Assembly: GCA_047495785.1 (NCBI GenBank)
Contig: JBLDXI010000017.1
Location: 806,001 to 870,000 of the forward strand
Direction: 5' to 3'
Length of the DNA stretch: 64,000 nt
Source: Lepidodermella squamata
Taxonomy: Eukaryota > Gastrotricha
Each line of letters opens with the position of its first letter. The stretch's first letter is position 1. Positions 60,833-64,000 of this stretch are shown in pieces. Position numbers and translations under genes: made by a program. The notes beneath the pieces were generated by a model. The model was not told the origin of the DNA and ran no database searches. It saw only the letters and a list, made by a program, of their open reading frames with translations.

Positions 60833-63303
60833 ATGACACTGGAATCTAGCGATGGATTTTTGTCGATTTCGCATCCTGCTGCTGTGAAGAAAACGAAGTA
60901 CCATTTTGGATGTAGTTTTATTATTTTAATCTAATTCCATTCGCTGTGCTGTAGTGACAGTTGCACTGTTAGCAAATGGTCAGTTGCGGATTCTGGTTAT
61001 CACAATGACAAAGTTTTGAATAGCTTTGTTGAGTCAAAGTCGAAAAGACGAGCATCGCTGATCAACAGGTAGTTTTGACTGAAATAATGAACCGTTTAGA
61101 TTTGACTCTTGACTTCTTAGATGTTATGCTGTGAGGTATGCTTGCATTGAGAAAGAATTTTCGCAGTTCATTCAGTTCGCAACATCTGACTCTGCATACT
61201 CGGAAGCGTGTGAACTTCAAGTTTTGGTACTCGGGGCCGGATTCGATAGCTCTTTCTGGAGATTTACCTCGAGGTTTCCGGATAAAAAGCTGCGTTTTGT
61301 TGAGGTATATTTTCTCCGTACGATCTAGCATAACGCTCTACAATCTCGGATTTAGTTTGATTTTCCAGATGTTTGTCGCCGCAAGTGCAATTTAGCTAGG
61401 AAAGATGGCCACATCTTGAACGAAAGAATCTCGGAGGATACCGAAACAACTTACTGTAAGCATGCTTTTGCGTGCACTGAATCGTTAATGTCTGCAAATT
61501 GATCAATGTAGGGCTTGAGTTTGAGAAGAATGAAAACGCTCGATTTGTTTCTGTCGGTTGCGACATGACCAATAGAGTCTTGTTTCAGAGAATGATCACT
61601 AAATCTGTGGATGTGTCTCTCCCGACTTTGGTCATTTCTGAAGTTGTATTTGTTTACATGAAAATTGAGAGCCGCTTGGCGATTCTGCAATCCGCTTATG
61701 AGCTCCTAAAGGACAATCCATTGTTGGTTTTCACAACTTACGAACAACTTGCTAAACCGGAGACGGATGCTTTCAGCAAAACCATGCTTACTTCGTTCAG
61801 CCAGCAACAAAGCCCATTGCTGTCATATTTCCGCAGTCCTCTTGAAGTCATCCAATTTTGGAAGAACAATTTCCCAAGCTCCAAGTGCGATATTGTTTTC
61901 CGGACTTGCAGTGACATTTTATTTGAGGATATTCACCCATCGGAGCGCGTTTGGTATTGCAACGTCGAAGCTTTGTTCGATGAATTCGAGCCATATCACA
62001 TGAAATGCAATTTGTACTTCGTCGCTTCAGCTTGCTTCGGGGAGCTCGGCGTGAAGTTAGCAAAAACCAGCTTGAAAGCGAGGCTAGCTATTCTCAGAGA
62101 GGCGGGGATGGATTTGAGAATTAGCGAAGCTCAAACTTGTCCTAATTTGACGAATTGCTACGGTTTCGGCTGTGCCAAACTCGAATCTTCAGAAAATGTT
62201 GCCCTCGTAGGTGGCTTTGGATCTAATACCAGTAGCGGCTTGGTTCACTGTCGAAACAAGTCAATACGAACGATAAATCTTGTCAATGGCGAATTAAAGA
62301 CGGCCAATTCGATTGGTATTGGTGGAGATTTTCTAGGTTCTGCATTTTCATGGAAAAGTATAGTTGCAACTTCCTTGACTATTTACAGACAGAATGCACT
62401 GCACCGTTACTGCTCTACCGAATTCGCGTATTTTTGTATTCGGCGGTCGTCGTTCTCCCAACGTTTCTGTGCGTAATTACGGGACAATTTCTGCAGATTC
62501 AGAAGTATCTTTTCGGTCAGAAAAACTTCATGAACTGGATCCAAATAACCCAGCTTTACCTCATCCTCGTTTTCGCCATGCGGCATGCAAACTAGACCTG
62601 AGTGAGGGTAAAATCAATCGTGGTTCATGGTGATTTAGCTTTAATGTTTTCATTCTGAAGGAGATGAAACTATCTTTACTCACGGCGGTCGCTTCGTCGA
62701 TGAGAAGCAGCATGTTTTTTGCGACTCGTGGCTTTTCCATGTCAAGAAATCCGAATGGATAAACCTATGGAGTTCTCACAATGCAATTGCGGGTCGTCAC
62801 AGCCACTCCGCTGTATCATCGGGATCTTCAATCTACGTGTTCGGTGGCCTGAATGACAACGAAGAGCCGTTGTCAGACTTGATTAGAATCAAAAGTATAC
62901 TTCATTTTTGAATTATCATATCATTATCTTGCCCGGTTTTTCTTCAGTCGGACCTAATTTAGACTTTGAAGCTGCTAAAATGGTCACAACGCCTGAATTG
63001 GAACCTCGTTACGGTCATTCGGCTCATATATACGACGGAAAATTGATAATTGTTGGAGGTATTTGCCCTCTGGCTGCTCCATTTACAAGCAGCGAAATCG
63101 TTGTCATTGACCTCAATTCTGGCTTGGCGAAGAACTTCTCTGCGAAACCATCCCCGATCCCGTTTATGTTTGTCAACCATGGTTCTTGTATCGACGAAAA
63201 CGCTAAGCAGCTAGTCGTATACGGCGGCGGGGCGAATTGCTTCAGTTTTGGAACTCATTTCAACACGATTATGCTGAAAATTCCGTTGATCGATTTATTT
63301 TGA
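60833..63303 (+). CDS. LCMT2: tRNA wybutosine-synthesizing protein 4 (LCMT2)
   Basis: Eight exons join in frame: 60833-60897, 60955-61068, 61121-61304, 61356-61455, 61512-62336, 62389-62607, 62661-62894 and 62948-63303, giving 698 residues (human 686). The N-terminal half is a leucine carboxyl methyltransferase fold. NDSCTVSKWSVADSGY, RRASLINRCYAVRY and the SAM-binding LGAGFDSSFWR are in order, followed by VEFDFPDVCRRKC. The C-terminal half has kelch-type units (VTALPNSRIFVFGGR, RHSHSAVSSGSSIYVFGG, RYGHSAHIYDGKLIIVGG, QLVVYGGG). The enzyme methylates and methoxycarbonylates the wybutosine base at position 37 of tRNA-Phe, the last steps of that pathway. The 52 bp intron before exon 6 has a possible shorter alternative, but this choice keeps the kelch frame. 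Confidence 0.92.
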
Positions 63304-63399
63304 AAAGCCGACGTATAATTTTGCCATTTTTTTCTCAACTAGATTTTTATTAAAAGATTGATGAATTTTATGGAGTATCAGCCCACTTGAATCTTTCCA

Positions 63400-64000
63400 A
63401 TGATGATGCGAGGCAGTATTGTCCTGTGGCTAGGCATTGGCGCTCTAGCCTTTACTATCGACTGGGGCGTATTTTGGCTGCTTTCGATCTTCCTATTATT
63501 CGTCTCATTCATCGGCGGCGTATTATTTGCGATTTATTATATATCGGAAAAACGTATTACTAGTTACCAAAATGCTGAGAACACTTCTGCTTCTTCTACT
63601 TCCGCGTCGTCTTTCATTAGCAGTAGCAACATTCAATTCCAAGGCATTCCAGCTGTTACCAACAACGTTTCGCAGTTGAAGAGCGAAATCGAATCGTTGG
63701 AAACACAGAATGAAGAAATTACGGGAATACCAGAGGTCGACGCCCAGCTTAATTTATGCCTCGAATACCTTGTTCGCGATTACGTGGTACCGTGGTCGAA
63801 AAAGTTGTCGGCTACTAACGATAACCAGGTTTTGGACGAATCGCTGAAAAATAAATTACGAAGTGCCATAACAAATTTTGCGAATCCGCTACGGTCTATA
63901 GACTGGGTCGACTATTTTACGGCGCAATTAGTCGACGATTTCGCGACTCATCTTCATTTGTATCGAATAGCCCTGGAACGCGTGAAAATGCGGCGGTCTA
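63400..64000 (+). CDS. SNX13: Sorting nexin 13 homologue, N-terminal part (cut by window end)
   Basis: An open frame of 200 codons runs off the right edge without an intron so far. Three consecutive ATG codons start it at 63400. Two hydrophobic segments (IVLWLGIGALAFTI and LSIFLLFVSFIGGVLFAIYY) form an N-terminal membrane hairpin, as in SNX13/SNX14/SNX19. A Ser-rich linker follows. Then comes the PXA domain: IPEVDAQLNLCLEYLVRDYV, and IDWVDYFTAQLVDDFATHL, which matches SNX13 (IDWQPYFTTRIVDDFGTHL). SNX13 sits at membrane contacts of the ER and endosomes and moves lipids or sterols. RGS and PX domains would be expected beyond the window. The gene starts only 96 bp after the LCMT2 stop on the same strand. 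Confidence 0.85.
   Translation, partial: MMMRGSIVLWLGIGALAFTIDWGVFWLLSIFLLFVSFIGGVLFAIYYISEKRITSYQNAENTSASSTSASSFISSSNIQFQGIPAVTNNVSQLKSEIESLETQNEEITGIPEVDAQLNLCLEYLVRDYVVPWSKKLSATNDNQVLDESLKNKLRSAITNFANPLRSIDWVDYFTAQLVDDFATHLHLYRIALERVKMRRS

Overview
The window is nuclear DNA from an animal with a compact genome. Nearly every gene has many short GT-AG introns, most of them about 48-60 bp, with pyrimidine-rich acceptors ending in CAG or TAG. The gene set is metazoan: semaphorin, Cys-loop receptors, a PLAT-repeat protein of the LOXHD1 type, SNX13, an NWD-type NACHT/WD protein and an AMT ammonium transporter. I cannot fix the phylum. A small-genome invertebrate fits best; the AMT gene argues against a vertebrate, and the intron size and acceptor-like sequences next to start codons recall tardigrades, nematodes and other trans-splicing groups. 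Exon models below were joined by hand; for each gene with listed exons I checked that all junctions keep one reading frame and match the expected family order.

Layout. 0-10 kb: a Q-rich protein (-), a small unassigned ORF (+), a CDKL1/4-type kinase (-), a foldback repeat, CCDC61/VFL3 (+) and an unassigned secreted, probably GPI-anchored protein (-). 10-21 kb: a 16-exon NACHT-WD40 gene (-) whose largest intron holds a tRNA-Asp(GTC) and a U3 snoRNA, then a 2.4 kb divergent promoter region. 21-30.5 kb: SKI3/TTC37 (+), a C2H2 zinc-finger protein (+) and mitochondrial ribosomal protein L33 (+). 30.5-40 kb: a two-domain trypsin-like pseudoprotease (-), an ammonium transporter (-) and a frameshifted transposon gene (-). 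40-43.8 kb: gene-poor DNA with foldback repeats. 43.8-51 kb: two tandem Cys-loop receptor genes (+) and a secreted L-type lectin (+). 51-64 kb: a 13-exon gene (-) encoding seven PLAT domains fused to a complete NUDT9-type ADP-ribose hydrolase, an intronless semaphorin-like gene (-), LCMT2/TYW4 (+) and the start of SNX13 (+, cut by the window end).

The most unusual item is the PLAT x7-NUDT9 fusion at 51259-58012. The last strand of PLAT7 and nearly all of the Nudix domain sit in one uninterrupted 1.3 kb exon, and the Nudix box keeps the catalytic REFIEE core that TRPM2's NUDT9-H lacks. It suggests an enzyme for ADP-ribose tethered to membranes through PLAT domains. Other items of note are the double pseudoprotease, the U3/tRNA pair nested in an intron, the intron difference between the tandem receptors, and two foldback elements with 8-9 bp flanking direct repeats.

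Functionally the window mixes housekeeping RNA biology (SKI3, U3, tRNA, LCMT2, MRPL33), cilium/centriole genes (CDKL, CCDC61), and surface, secreted and signalling genes. I see no pathway cluster beyond the receptor duplication and a few tight head-to-tail pairs.
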